Positions 5,607 through 12,498 are shown, counted from the stretch's first letter. The stretch is DNA of 12,498 nucleotides from JAVBLF01 sp031553675 (GCA_031553675.1 JAVBLF010000054.1:1-12498), one strand, 5' to 3'. The notes: generated by a model from the sequence alone, not told the origin. Numbers and translations: made by a program.

Positions 5607-6764
5607 GTGTTCAAAAAGATCTCTGCATTGGTTTTATGCACTCTTCTGGGTCTCTCAATGGTCGGCTGCGGTGGCGGCGGAGCGGCCAACAGCGATGTCG
5701 TCAAGGTCGGCTGGATCGGCTCTCTGACCGGTGACCAAGCGGTCTGGGGCACCTGCGAATCGCAAACCGTCAAGATGTTCTTCGACGAACTGAACGAAAG
5801 CGGTGGCTTGCTCGGCAAAAAATTCGAAGTCGTGGCCCAGGACACCAAGGGCGACGCCACCGAAGCCGTGACGGTCGTCAAGCGTCTCACCACCCAGGAC
5901 AAAGTCGTTGCCATCATCGGCCCGAACTCCAGCGGCCAGGCCATCCCGCTCTCCCCGGTTCTCGAAGAAACCAAAGTCTGTGACATCGCCACCGTTGCGA
6001 CGAACCCCAAGGTTACGCTCAACGACGACGGTTCTGTCAAGCCCTACAACTTCCGCGTTTGCTTCATCGACCCCCACCAGGGTTCGGTCGCGGCCGGCTT
6101 CTCCTTCGACGTGCTCGGCGCGAAGAAGGCTGCCATCCTCTATGACGTCGGTGACGACTACTCGCAGGGCATTTCGCAGTTCTTCGAAGAATACTTCGTC
6201 AAAAAGGGCGGCCAGATCGTCGCAAAAGTAGCCTTTAAGACCGGCGACGTCGAGTTCCGCGCCCAGCTCACCAAGATCAAAGAAGCTGCCCCCGACGTCA
6301 TCTTCATGCCCTTCTCCTACAAGGAAGTCGCGCTCTCGGCCAAGCAGGCCCGCGAACTGGGCATCACGGCGACGATGATCGGCACGGATACCTGGCCGAG
6401 CGAACAGCTCCTCGAAATGGCGGCCGACGCCGTTGACGGCTCCTACATCGTCAACCACCTCGACTATGCCGATCCCGACGTCCAGGAATTGAAGAACAAG
6501 TACAAAGACAAATTCGGCAAAGAAGGCGAGATCAACACTTACCTCGCTTGGGACGCCTGCACCATGCTCGTCGAAGCGATCAAAAAGGCCAACAGCTTCG
6601 ATCCCGAAGCCATCCAGAAGGCCATGACCGAAACCGACTTCAAGGGCATCACCGGCCAGATCAAAATCGGCGCTGACACCCACAACCCCGAGAACAAAGA
6701 CGCCGCGATCATCCAGATCAAAGACGGCGGCTACCAGTTCGTTCAGAAATACAAACCCGAATAA
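5607..6764 (+). CDS. livJ: Branched-chain amino acid type ABC transporter, substrate-binding lipoprotein
   Basis: A 385-residue extracellular solute-binding protein (type I periplasmic-binding fold, Peripla_BP_6). The N-terminal signal ends in the lipobox MVGC with Cys21 as the lipidated residue, followed by a Gly/Ala/Asn linker. VVKVGWIGSLTGDQA starts the mature domain; GPNSSGQAIPLSPVL is the ligand alpha-carboxylate/amino region and ILYDVGDDYSQG the inter-lobe segment. GTG is the start: AAGGGGGG (5592-5599) lies seven bases before it. It heads the five-gene liv operon and is separated from livH by 210 bp with a strong hairpin, consistent with production in excess over the membrane parts. 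Leu/Ile/Val is the default ligand; relatives bind other amino acids, amides or organic acids. Confidence 0.95.
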   Translation: MFKKISALVLCTLLGLSMVGCGGGGAANSDVVKVGWIGSLTGDQAVWGTCESQTVKMFFDELNESGGLLGKKFEVVAQDTKGDATEAVTVVKRLTTQDKVVAIIGPNSSGQAIPLSPVLEETKVCDIATVATNPKVTLNDDGSVKPYNFRVCFIDPHQGSVAAGFSFDVLGAKKAAILYDVGDDYSQGISQFFEEYFVKKGGQIVAKVAFKTGDVEFRAQLTKIKEAAPDVIFMPFSYKEVALSAKQARELGITATMIGTDTWPSEQLLEMAADAVDGSYIVNHLDYADPDVQELKNKYKDKFGKEGEINTYLAWDACTMLVEAIKKANSFDPEAIQKAMTETDFKGITGQIKIGADTHNPENKDAAIIQIKDGGYQFVQKYKPE

Positions 6765-6838
6765 ACACGTCATTTCAATTGCAGCATTCGATTCGATAAC
6801 ATAAAGAGACAATGCCGAAATCAAACATCCGGGAAATT

Positions 6839-6869
6839 TCGAAAAAGTGTGCTCTGCACACTTTTTCGA
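6839..6869 (+). terminator. Strong hairpin between livJ and livH (partial terminator or mRNA stabiliser)
   Basis: TCGAAAAAGTGTGC (6839-6852), loop TCT, and GCACACTTTTTCGA (6856-6869) form a perfect 14-bp stem. Its T5 tract is inside the stem, with a further TTTT shortly after, so termination is likely incomplete. This fits differential expression, with more livJ than livHMGF. I see no good internal promoter in 6765-6974. Confidence 0.6.
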
Positions 6870-6974
6870 CTTTTCGCCCCTCCGCTTTGCGCATTTGCAT
6901 GCAATGACATTGCGGTCGCCCGTCGGATCGAAGTGTTTCGCGCACAAAAGTACTCCGCGCACAAGGAGGAACTC

Positions 6975-7853
6975 ATGCTCAATTTCGTGCAACAACTGAT
7001 CAACGGCCTGTCCATCGGCAGCGTCTACGCGCTGATGGCGGTCGGCTACTCGCTGGTCTACAGCATCATGAACTTTTCTAACTTTGCCCACGGCGGCGTC
7101 ATCATGTTTGGTTCCTACTTCGGGTTCTTTCTCATGACGCTGTTTCACTTGCCGTTTCCCGTTGCGTTTCTCGGCGCGACGGTGCTGGCCGGGCTTCTCG
7201 CGGTGCTCGTCGAGCGCACAGCCTACCGGCCTCTGCGCAACCGGCGCGCACCCTTCCTCTACTTCATCATCTCGGCGATGGGCGTTTCGATCTTCCTCGA
7301 AAACATCGTCATCGCCACGATCGGCCCGACCTTTCGCACCTATCCGAACATCTTCGGAGAGACGCCTTTTCACCTCGGTGCGCTGACCATCGGCCGCATC
7401 GACATCGTCATGTTCGTCATATCGACCGTCTGCCTCGGCATCCTCATTTTCATCATCGACTACACGAAAATCGGCAAAGCGATCCAGGCGACGGCCTTCA
7501 ACATGAAGGGCAGCGCGCTGATGGGGATCAACACGGATATGATCGTCTTTCTGGTCTTTTTGATCGGCGGTCTTTTGGCCGGCGCGGCGGGCATGCTCTT
7601 CGGCATGAAGTACACCGTCTACCCGCAGATCGGCAACATTACGACGAAGTCTTTCATCGCGGCGGTTTTCGGTGGCCTGGGCAGCGTACAGGGCGCCGTG
7701 ATCGGTTCGGTCTTGCTGGGTGTGATCGAGACTTTGACGTCGGGCTACCTGTCGAGCCAATATCGCGACCTCATATCCTTCGCGCTGCTGATCTTCGTGC
7801 TGATCTTCCGTCCGACCGGCCTGATGGGCAAGGCGACGGAAGACAAAGCGTAA
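6975..7853 (+). CDS. livH: Branched-chain amino acid type ABC transporter permease LivH
   Basis: A 292-residue permease with about eight hydrophobic helices, beginning MLNFVQQLINGLSIGSVYAL, the standard LivH opening. SNFAHGGVIMFGSY (about 35-48) is the conserved first-loop motif, and the C-terminal part has FGGLGSVQGAVIGS, the cytoplasmic segment that contacts the ATPase, followed by RPTGLMGK. The frame is open to 6849, but AAGGAGGA (6963-6970) places the start at ATG 6975, and the upstream codons fall over the intergenic hairpin. It pairs with LivM as a heterodimer in the cytoplasmic membrane. livM follows after 13 bp. Confidence 0.94.
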   Translation: MLNFVQQLINGLSIGSVYALMAVGYSLVYSIMNFSNFAHGGVIMFGSYFGFFLMTLFHLPFPVAFLGATVLAGLLAVLVERTAYRPLRNRRAPFLYFIISAMGVSIFLENIVIATIGPTFRTYPNIFGETPFHLGALTIGRIDIVMFVISTVCLGILIFIIDYTKIGKAIQATAFNMKGSALMGINTDMIVFLVFLIGGLLAGAAGMLFGMKYTVYPQIGNITTKSFIAAVFGGLGSVQGAVIGSVLLGVIETLTSGYLSSQYRDLISFALLIFVLIFRPTGLMGKATEDKA

Positions 7854-7866
7854 AGGGGGTGTCGGC

Positions 7867-8751
7867 ATGAGTTGGTATTATGTGCAGGGCATTTTGACGC
7901 TGGTCGGCATCTACATGATCTCGGCGCTGGGCCTCTCGCTTTTGACGGGCTTCACCGGATTGTTTTCCTTTGGGCACGCCGCTTTCATGGCGATCGGCGG
8001 TTACATGACCGCCATGCTCATGGTGAATTTCCACGTCCCCTTCCTGTTGGCGCTCGTCTTGGGGGCAGCGATCACGAGCTGTGTGGCCTTTTTGATCGGA
8101 CGCCTGACGCTCAATCTCAAGGGCGACTACTTCTGTATCGCGACGCTGGGTTTCGGCGAGGCGATCCGCCTGATCTTCGACAACGTGCAGTATTTCGGCG
8201 GCGCGCGCGGATGGCCGAACATCCCGCAAAAGACGACGCTTCTGATCGTCGTCGTCATCGACATCATCGCGATCATCGTCATGCGCAGCATCGTCAAGTC
8301 CAAACAGGGGCGCAACATGATCGCGATTCGCGAGGAAGAACTGGCCAGCCGCGTCATCGGCGTGGACGTCTTCCGCTACAAGGTCATGTCGCTGATGATC
8401 AGCGCGTTTTACGCGGCGATCTCGGGCGGTCTGCTGGGTACCTACATGACCTTCCTCCAGCCCAAGATGTTCGCCATGGTCAAATCGACCGAGCTGACGA
8501 TCATGGTCATCTTTGGCGGGCTGGGTTCGATCAGCGGCACAGTGATCGGTACGCTGGTGCTGGTATCGCTGCCCGAGTTGCTCCGCGAAGTCGCCAACTG
8601 GCGCCTCGTCTTCTACGGCGCGATCGTCGTATTCATCATGATCGCGAGACCGGAAGGGCTCATGGGTGGCCGCGAGATCGGCGACGTGTTCCGCTGGTTC
8701 AAAAAACGCAAACAGACGCACGGCAAAGATACAAGCCGGAAGGAGGCGTGA
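7867..8751 (+). CDS. livM: Branched-chain amino acid type ABC transporter permease LivM
   Basis: A 294-residue permease that pairs with LivH. The core family motif GLSLLTGFTGLFSFGHAAFMAIGGY spans about residues 19-43, and FGGLGSISGTVIGT near 217-230 is the ATPase-contact segment, ending in RPEGLMGG. It lacks the extra N-terminal domain of E. coli LivM and has the usual Bacillota length. An AAAGGGGGT site at 7853-7861 precedes the ATG. The C-terminus is a Lys/Arg-rich tail whose last codons contain the AGGAGG ribosome binding site of livG, so the two genes are tightly packed. Confidence 0.94.
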   Translation: MSWYYVQGILTLVGIYMISALGLSLLTGFTGLFSFGHAAFMAIGGYMTAMLMVNFHVPFLLALVLGAAITSCVAFLIGRLTLNLKGDYFCIATLGFGEAIRLIFDNVQYFGGARGWPNIPQKTTLLIVVVIDIIAIIVMRSIVKSKQGRNMIAIREEELASRVIGVDVFRYKVMSLMISAFYAAISGGLLGTYMTFLQPKMFAMVKSTELTIMVIFGGLGSISGTVIGTLVLVSLPELLREVANWRLVFYGAIVVFIMIARPEGLMGGREIGDVFRWFKKRKQTHGKDTSRKEA

Positions 8752-8755
8752 CGGC

Positions 8756-9559
8756 ATGTCGGTACTGCAACTCGATGGATTGACCAAGCAATTCGGCGGC
8801 CTGACCGCCGTGGACCACGTGAGTTTTCAGCTCGAGGAGAACGAAATCCTCGGTTTGATCGGCCCAAACGGCGCGGGCAAAACGACGCTTTTTAACCTCG
8901 TGACGGGCGTGTACAAGACGACCTCGGGCGAGATCAAGTACAACGGGAAGAGCATCAAAGACATGCCGCCCCACGTGATCGCCAACATGGGCGTCACCCG
9001 TACCTTCCAGAACATTCGCCTCTTCAAAAAGCTGTCCGTGTACGAAAACATCTACACGGCCTGCCACAAGACGGCGACTTACAACCTCGCGGAGGCGATC
9101 GTCTTTGGTGCGCTGCCCAAAAAGCTCGCTGCCGGCAGCCGTTATGGACGCGAAGAACGGCAGATCCACGAGGAGACAGAGCAGCTTCTCGACATGATGG
9201 ATCTGACCGACAGGAGAGACTTCAAGGCGAACAACTTGCCATATGGTTTGCAGCGGCGCCTCGAAATCGCGCGCGCGCTCGCGCTGAAGCCGAAGCTTCT
9301 GCTGCTCGACGAACCGGCCGCCGGCATGAACCCCGACGAGACCGAGCGGCTCATGCATTTGATCGGCGACATTCGCAAGCAGTTCCATCTCACGGTGCTT
9401 TTGATCGAGCACCACATGGACTTGGTCATGGGCATTTGCGACAAGATCGTCGTCCTGAACTTCGGCGCCAAAATTGCCGAGGGCGACGCCAATGCGATCC
9501 AGAACAATCCGATCGTGAAAGAAGCCTACCTGGGCGAGGAGGAAACTCCAAATGCTTAA
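8756..9559 (+). CDS. livG: Branched-chain amino acid type ABC transporter ATP-binding protein LivG
   Basis: A 267-residue ABC ATPase. Walker A is GPNGAGKT (36-43), the Q-loop TRTFQNIRLF (81-90), the signature is the LivG-type YGLQRRLEIARA (163-174) rather than LSGGQ, Walker B is LLLLDEP (181-187), and His219 lies in LIEHHMD. The C-terminus EAYLGEE is typical of the family. The start is ATG 8756, four bases after the livM stop, with AGGAGG at 8741-8746; longer readings run into livM. It powers the LivHM permease together with LivF and overlaps livF by 8 bp, suggesting translational coupling. Confidence 0.95.
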   Translation: MSVLQLDGLTKQFGGLTAVDHVSFQLEENEILGLIGPNGAGKTTLFNLVTGVYKTTSGEIKYNGKSIKDMPPHVIANMGVTRTFQNIRLFKKLSVYENIYTACHKTATYNLAEAIVFGALPKKLAAGSRYGREERQIHEETEQLLDMMDLTDRRDFKANNLPYGLQRRLEIARALALKPKLLLLDEPAAGMNPDETERLMHLIGDIRKQFHLTVLLIEHHMDLVMGICDKIVVLNFGAKIAEGDANAIQNNPIVKEAYLGEEETPNA

Positions 9560-10265
9560 AGTGGAAAACCTTCACATCTACTACGGCGGCATTCACGCCC
9601 TGCGCGGCGTCAACATCGAGGTCAACGAAGGGGAGATCGTGACGATCATCGGTTCGAACGGCGCGGGCAAATCGACACTGCTCAACACGATCTCGGGCTT
9701 CTTAAAGCCCAAAGAGGGCAACATCGTCTACCGCGGGCAAAAGCTCAACCTGCCGCCGCATAACGTCGTCAAGCAGGGCATTTGCCACATACCGGAAGGG
9801 CGCTTGGTCTTCATCAACCTGACCGTCCACGACAACCTCTTGCTGGGGGCCTACCTGCGCAAAGACAAGCAGGGCATTGCCGACGACCTCGAACGCGTGT
9901 ATACGCTCTTTCCGCGCCTCAAAGAACGCGAAAACCAGATCGCGGGCACGATGTCCGGCGGCGAACAGCAGATGCTCGCCATGGGCCGCGGCCTGATGTC
10001 CAGCCCCGAACTCGTCATGCTCGACGAGCCGTCGCTGGGCCTTGCGCCCATCATCGTCAAGACGATATTCGACATCATACTCGACATCAAGAAGATGGGA
10101 AAAACCATGCTCTTGGTCGAGCAGAACGCCTACAAGGCGCTCTCGGTGGCCGACAGGGCTTACGTTCTCGAGCAGGGACAAATTACGATGACGGGCCCTG
10201 CACGCGAGATCATGCAGAACCCCAAGATCCAGGAGGCCTACCTGGGCAGCCAGAAAGAGGCTTAG
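9552..10265 (+). CDS. livF: Branched-chain amino acid type ABC transporter ATP-binding protein LivF
   Basis: A 237-residue ABC ATPase, the partner of LivG. Walker A is GSNGAGKS (34-41), PEGR (81-84) is the LivF hallmark, the signature is MSGGEQQ (134-140), Walker B is VMLDEP (155-160), and LLVEQN (187-192) has Gln191 where most ABC ATPases have the H-loop His, which is normal for LivF. The C-terminus EAYLGSQ is typical. The ATG lies within the end of livG and its AGGAGG site (9537-9542) is embedded in the livG Glu codons. It is the last gene of the operon, followed by hairpins and a terminator. Confidence 0.95.
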   Translation: MLKVENLHIYYGGIHALRGVNIEVNEGEIVTIIGSNGAGKSTLLNTISGFLKPKEGNIVYRGQKLNLPPHNVVKQGICHIPEGRLVFINLTVHDNLLLGAYLRKDKQGIADDLERVYTLFPRLKERENQIAGTMSGGEQQMLAMGRGLMSSPELVMLDEPSLGLAPIIVKTIFDIILDIKKMGKTMLLVEQNAYKALSVADRAYVLEQGQITMTGPAREIMQNPKIQEAYLGSQKEA

Positions 10266-10290
10266 GGCACAGGGCTTTGCGCTTTTTTCT

Positions 10291-10314
10291 GTCCTTTTCT
10301 TGAGAGAAAAGGAC
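10291..10314. repeat. Perfect 10-bp hairpin downstream of livF
   Basis: GTCCTTTTCT-TGAG-AGAAAAGGAC is a perfect inverted repeat with a 4-nt loop. It has no T-run after it and resembles dispersed REP-like hairpins. A second hairpin follows at 10332-10355 (CCCCCAAATC/GATTTGTGGGG, one bulged base). Together they lie between livF and the true terminator. Confidence 0.6.
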
Positions 10315-10368
10315 CAAAAGAACTTTCGCCACCCCCAAATCTTCGATTTGTGGGGATAGGCTGCGGAC

Positions 10369-10407
10369 CGGCAAACCCGCTGTGACCAGCGCGGGTTTGC
10401 CGTTTTT
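10369..10407 (+). terminator. Intrinsic terminator of the liv operon
   Basis: CGGCAAACCCGC (10369-10380) pairs perfectly with GCGGGTTTGCCG (10391-10402) across a 10-nt loop, immediately followed by TTTTT. It is a textbook rho-independent terminator about 100 bp after the livF stop. Confidence 0.92.
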
Positions 10408-10416
10408 GCGTCGGCG

Positions 10417-10444
10417 TTGAGTCGCTTTGTTCTTGTGGTATAAT
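10417..10444 (+). promoter_or_regulatory. Promoter of the small membrane protein / reductase unit
   Basis: TTGAGT (10417-10422), a 16-bp spacer and a perfect TATAAT (10439-10444) preceded by TGG, an extended -10. It starts just after the liv terminator, so this is a separate transcription unit with a leader of about 20 nt. Confidence 0.75.
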
Positions 10445-10472
10445 GGGGTGATAGAATCAGACGGAGGGCACT

Positions 10473-10802
10473 ATGGATATCATTTTGATTGCGGTTTTCA
10501 GCGTGCGCCTCGCGGGGGCGGCGCGAAAGAAGGGGCTGCGCGCGTCGAGACGGGTATTCACCTTTGTCTTGGCTTACCTTTCGACAGTCGTCATCGCGAC
10601 CAACATGATCGTGTTCTCGCTGACGCTGCGGGGTGTGCCGCTCACCGATCCGCTGAGTCCCGCCTTTTTGTTGTCGGCCATGCTGGCGGCATGCATAGGC
10701 GCTTTGATCGCGTCGATCACCTACCGGCACCAGATGCGGATCATTCGGGACGCGCCCGATCCGGATGCGCCGACCGACGACCCGTCGGGTGAGGCGTCAT
10801 GA
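10473..10802 (+). CDS. Small membrane protein of unknown function
   Basis: A 109-residue protein I cannot assign to a family. It has a short hydrophobic N-terminus (2-16), a basic stretch (RKKGLRASRR, about 18-27), two clear membrane helices (about 28-50 and 62-83) and a Pro/Asp-rich hydrophilic tail from about residue 90. CGGAGGG (10462-10468) sets the ATG. Its end overlaps the reductase start by four bases (ATGA), so the two are translationally coupled and probably act together, for instance as a membrane tether; that role is inference. Confidence 0.75.
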   Translation: MDIILIAVFSVRLAGAARKKGLRASRRVFTFVLAYLSTVVIATNMIVFSLTLRGVPLTDPLSPAFLLSAMLAACIGALIASITYRHQMRIIRDAPDPDAPTDDPSGEAS

Positions 10803-11746
10803 AAAGCGCAAAACTGGGAAAGACGCCGTTTGTGGTGTCGCGCCTTTGTTTTGGGACGCTGACTTTGAGTCCCTTGCAGCGCAATCTGCCGCCGCAAGAG
10901 GCAGCCGATCTGCTTTTGCTGGCCTTTGAGCAGGGGGTCAACTTCCTTGACACGGCGGAATTTTACGACAATTACGAGGCGATCGGCTTGGCGCTTTCAC
11001 AGTGGCATGGGCAGCCGATCGTCGTCGAGACAAAATGCTATGCCTACGACAGAGAAGGTGCGTTGCGGAGCCTCGACAAGGCATTGCAGCGCTTGAAGCG
11101 GGATCGGATCGAGATCTTCATGTTGCACGAGCAGGAGAGCGAGCACACGCTCCGAGGGCATACCGAGGCGCTAGAAACCTTCGCCAGGGCTCGTGACCAA
11201 GGCGCGATCGGCGTGATCGGGATGTCAACGCATTTCGTGGCGGGCGTACGAGCCGCGATCGCTCACCCGCTGATCGAGGTCGTCCATCCGATTCGCAACA
11301 TCGCGGGTCTGGGGGTGGTGGATGGGACGCGCCAAGAGATGGAAGCGGCCGTCAGCGATTGCCACGCGGCGGGTCGCGGCATCGTCGCGATGAAGCCTTT
11401 GGGCGGCGGACACCTGATTCCGGAGCGGGAAAAGGCGCTCGCGTATGCGATGCAAGCGCCGGATGTCGATGCGGTGGCGCTCGGCATGCAGTCGCCTGCC
11501 GAGGTCGCGTATGCCTGTGCGCTTTTTGCAGGAGAAGATGTGACGCGCTATGAGCATGCGATCGCGATCCAGCCCAGAAAGCTGCTGATCGAGTCCTGGT
11601 GCCAAGGATGCGGCGCGTGCCAGGCGCGCTGCCAGCAAGACGCGATCCGAATCGAAAACGGCAGAGCAGAGGTGGACGCGGCACGATGCGTGCTTTGCGG
11701 ATACTGCGCGGCGGTCTGTTCCGAGTTTTGCATCAAAGTGTTTTGA
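10799..11746 (+). CDS. Aldo/keto reductase with C-terminal 2[4Fe-4S] ferredoxin domain
   Basis: A 315-residue fusion protein. Residues 1 to about 255 form an aldo/keto reductase barrel with the catalytic tetrad Asp51, Tyr56, Lys79 and His110 all in place (DTAEFY, ETKCY, MLHEQ). MKPLGGGHL (198-206) is typical of the Fe-S-linked branch. Residues about 266-315 carry two cysteine sets, C268-C271-C274-C278 and C297-C300-C303-C307, each CxxCxxCxxxC, for two [4Fe-4S] clusters; the usual Pro after the fourth Cys is absent. The protein likely passes electrons between ferredoxin-type donors and a carbonyl substrate in an anaerobe; substrate unknown. The start overlaps the preceding gene with only a weak GGTGAGG site, so translation is probably coupled. 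Confidence 0.9.
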   Translation: MKSAKLGKTPFVVSRLCFGTLTLSPLQRNLPPQEAADLLLLAFEQGVNFLDTAEFYDNYEAIGLALSQWHGQPIVVETKCYAYDREGALRSLDKALQRLKRDRIEIFMLHEQESEHTLRGHTEALETFARARDQGAIGVIGMSTHFVAGVRAAIAHPLIEVVHPIRNIAGLGVVDGTRQEMEAAVSDCHAAGRGIVAMKPLGGGHLIPEREKALAYAMQAPDVDAVALGMQSPAEVAYACALFAGEDVTRYEHAIAIQPRKLLIESWCQGCGACQARCQQDAIRIENGRAEVDAARCVLCGYCAAVCSEFCIKVF

Positions 11747-11771
11747 GTTCTGTTCTCCGCTTTGGGGAACG

Positions 11772-11796
11772 AAAGGTGGCCGAGAGGCCGCCTTTT
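11772..11796 (+). terminator. Intrinsic terminator after the reductase gene
   Basis: AAAGGTGGCC (11772-11781) pairs with GGCCGCCTTT (11786-11795) around a GAGA tetraloop, 10 bp with one G-T wobble, running into a short T-run (TTTT). It lies 25 bp after the stop codon. Confidence 0.8.
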
Positions 11797-11850
11797 GCGT
11801 TTGCTTGGCCATCGCGGGAAAATAGGAATTGTTTTTATCTGCGGTGCGCC

Positions 11851-11879
11851 TTGACGTTGGATTGGAAATATTGTATACT
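11851..11879 (+). promoter_or_regulatory. Promoter of the secreted-protein gene
   Basis: TTGACG (11851-11856), a 17-bp spacer and TATACT (11874-11879) closely match the housekeeping consensus. The flanking sequence is AT-rich, with a second TATAAT-like match at 11883-11888. The start codon is about 200 bases downstream, leaving a long leader. Confidence 0.7.
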
Positions 11880-11885
11880 TCCTAT

Positions 11886-12083
11886 AATATAGATATGGTA
11901 TAGGCTTACCATTGAGAAGGGAGGTGTTTGCGCGGCGCGCCAAAAGTGCGCGTCGCTACGGACAAACGGGCTTCCTCGTCCCGAATAACGGGGCGATGCC
12001 ATGGGAAAATCTCCGCGGAAGAGTGACGTCTGTTCATTTCCCATGCATCGATCATGCTGACGCTTTCCTGCAAGGAGGACATC
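11886..12083 (+). other. Structured 5' leader of about 200 nt, possible cis-regulatory RNA
   Basis: No convincing gene lies here. Three helices are visible: GCGGCGCGC (11932-11940) with GCGCGTCGC (11948-11956), enclosed by GTTTG/CAAAC (11926-11930, 11963-11967); CGTCCC (11977-11982) with GGGGCG (11990-11995); and CATGGGAAA (12000-12008) with TTTCCCATG (12037-12045). The coding gene's own AAGGAGG site can be partly masked by TCCT-GCA-AGGA (12066-12076). A second SD-like AAGGGAGG (11917-11924) has no well-spaced start codon. The arrangement resembles a riboswitch or protein-binding leader, but I recognise no known class. Confidence 0.4.
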
Positions 12084-12498
12084 ATGAAAAACCCCAGATT
12101 TCTCGGCCGGCGAGCCGCAGCGCTCGTAATTGCGCTTTTCTTTGCCTCAACTAGCTTTGCAGCCTTGCCGACGGGAAATACCGCGGAGAATGACATTCAA
12201 CAAGTGACCGTTTTGCCGGCCTGTGCCACGGCACCTGGCGAAACAGAAGATGGCTCGATCGAGAACCCAATTTGTGACCCGACACTGAACGCGACATGTG
12301 ATCCGACGCTGAACGCGACTTGTGACCCGACAATTGACCCGACGTGTATCGCGATATACCCCCCAACAGATGTCCCAATCGATGTTCCAATTGATGTCCC
12401 AACAGATGATTCGACAGACATATCGCAAGAGAAGATCAATTCACTGCTCATTTCTCCTACCTCAGTGGTGAAGTTTGACAATGGCGCAACGGTCGTTT
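12084..12498 (+). CDS. Secreted Cys-repeat protein, N-terminal part (cut by window end)
   Basis: 138 codons are visible and the frame stays open to the window edge. AAGGAGG (12072-12078) lies five bases before the ATG. Residues 1-26 are a Sec signal peptide: a basic start (MKNPRFLGRR), a hydrophobic core (AAALVIALFFA) and cleavage after SFA. Residues 64-88 hold three copies of an octapeptide, CDPTLNAT, CDPTLNAT, CDPTIDPT, then a fourth Cys (C64, C72, C80, C88). A PTDVPIDVPIDVPTD tract follows (about 93-107), acidic and proline-rich like a wall-spanning linker. LLISPTSVVKFDNGATVV at the end may begin an Ig-like beta domain. Function unknown; likely a surface or exported structural protein. The AT content rises toward the end compared with the metabolic genes upstream. 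Confidence 0.8.
   Translation, partial: MKNPRFLGRRAAALVIALFFASTSFAALPTGNTAENDIQQVTVLPACATAPGETEDGSIENPICDPTLNATCDPTLNATCDPTIDPTCIAIYPPTDVPIDVPIDVPTDDSTDISQEKINSLLISPTSVVKFDNGATVV
12273..12344 (+). repeat. 24-bp in-frame tandem repeats, three copies
   Basis: Units at 12273-12296, 12297-12320 and 12321-12344 encode CDPTLNAT, CDPTLNAT and CDPTIDPT. The first two differ by a few silent bases; the third diverges in its second half. Shorter 12-bp repeats (GATGTCCCAATC-type, encoding PIDV) follow at about 12370-12405. Such arrays can change copy number by slippage. Confidence 0.85.

Noticed and set aside
6779..6807. Internal promoter between livJ and livH (TTGCAG-17-TAAAGA)
   Set aside because: The -10 matches only three of six consensus bases and it lies upstream of the hairpin.
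5655..7868. 737-codon minus-strand open frame across livJ and livH
   Set aside because: Antisense shadow of two clearly recognised genes; composition is Asp/Arg/His-rich with no domain pattern.
11912..12154. 80-codon plus-strand frame over the leader of the secreted-protein gene
   Set aside because: The SD-like AAGGGAGG overlaps or lies too near any start; the frame runs out of phase into a gene with a clear signal peptide. Better explained as a structured leader.

Overview
The window reads as a moderately high-GC bacterial chromosome segment. It is most like a Bacillota (Clostridia-type) genome, though no marker gene fixes the taxonomy. Supporting signs are AGGAGG-type ribosome binding sites before almost every gene, GTG and TTG starts, sigma-A style TTGACA/TATAAT promoters, T-tailed hairpin terminators, a pyrophosphate-type phosphofructokinase, and a lipoprotein rather than periplasmic solute-binding protein. 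I see no tRNA, rRNA, CRISPR array, phage gene or transposase.

Layout. (1) 1-1000, plus strand: probable tail of an unseen upstream gene, a DUF1097 (YcdZ-like) membrane protein and a small glyoxalase/VOC-like protein, closed by a bidirectional terminator. (2) 1034-3500, minus strand: a two-gene unit, PPi-dependent phosphofructokinase then glycerate kinase. (3) 3501-3857: no gene; a 117-bp tandem duplication containing a 23-bp inverted repeat. (4) 3858-5009, minus strand: an M20 metallo-amidohydrolase whose start is best placed at a TTG, because the first in-frame ATG lies inside its promoter. (5) 5059-5606: about 550 bp without a convincing gene, with palindromes, a possible minus-strand promoter and the liv promoter. 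(6) 5607-10265, plus strand: a complete branched-chain amino acid type ABC importer, livJ-livH-livM-livG-livF, with a strong hairpin between livJ and livH and a classic terminator after livF. (7) 10417-11796, plus strand: a short transcription unit with a small membrane protein overlapped by an aldo/keto reductase fused to a two-cluster ferredoxin domain. (8) 11851-12498, plus strand: a strong promoter, a roughly 200-nt structured leader, and the start of a secreted protein with cysteine-bearing octapeptide repeats, cut by the window end.

How the genes fit together. The liv operon imports amino acids (or a similar amide or organic acid ligand). The M20 enzyme, transcribed away from it, could release amino acids from N-acyl or peptide-like conjugates. 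The phosphofructokinase/glycerate kinase pair feeds glycolysis at two points while saving ATP through PPi. These links are inference from position and family. The window is mostly ordinary metabolism. The less explained parts are the 5.1-5.55 kb gap, the tandem/inverted repeat at 3.6-3.85 kb, and the structured leader plus Cys-repeat secreted protein at the right end.
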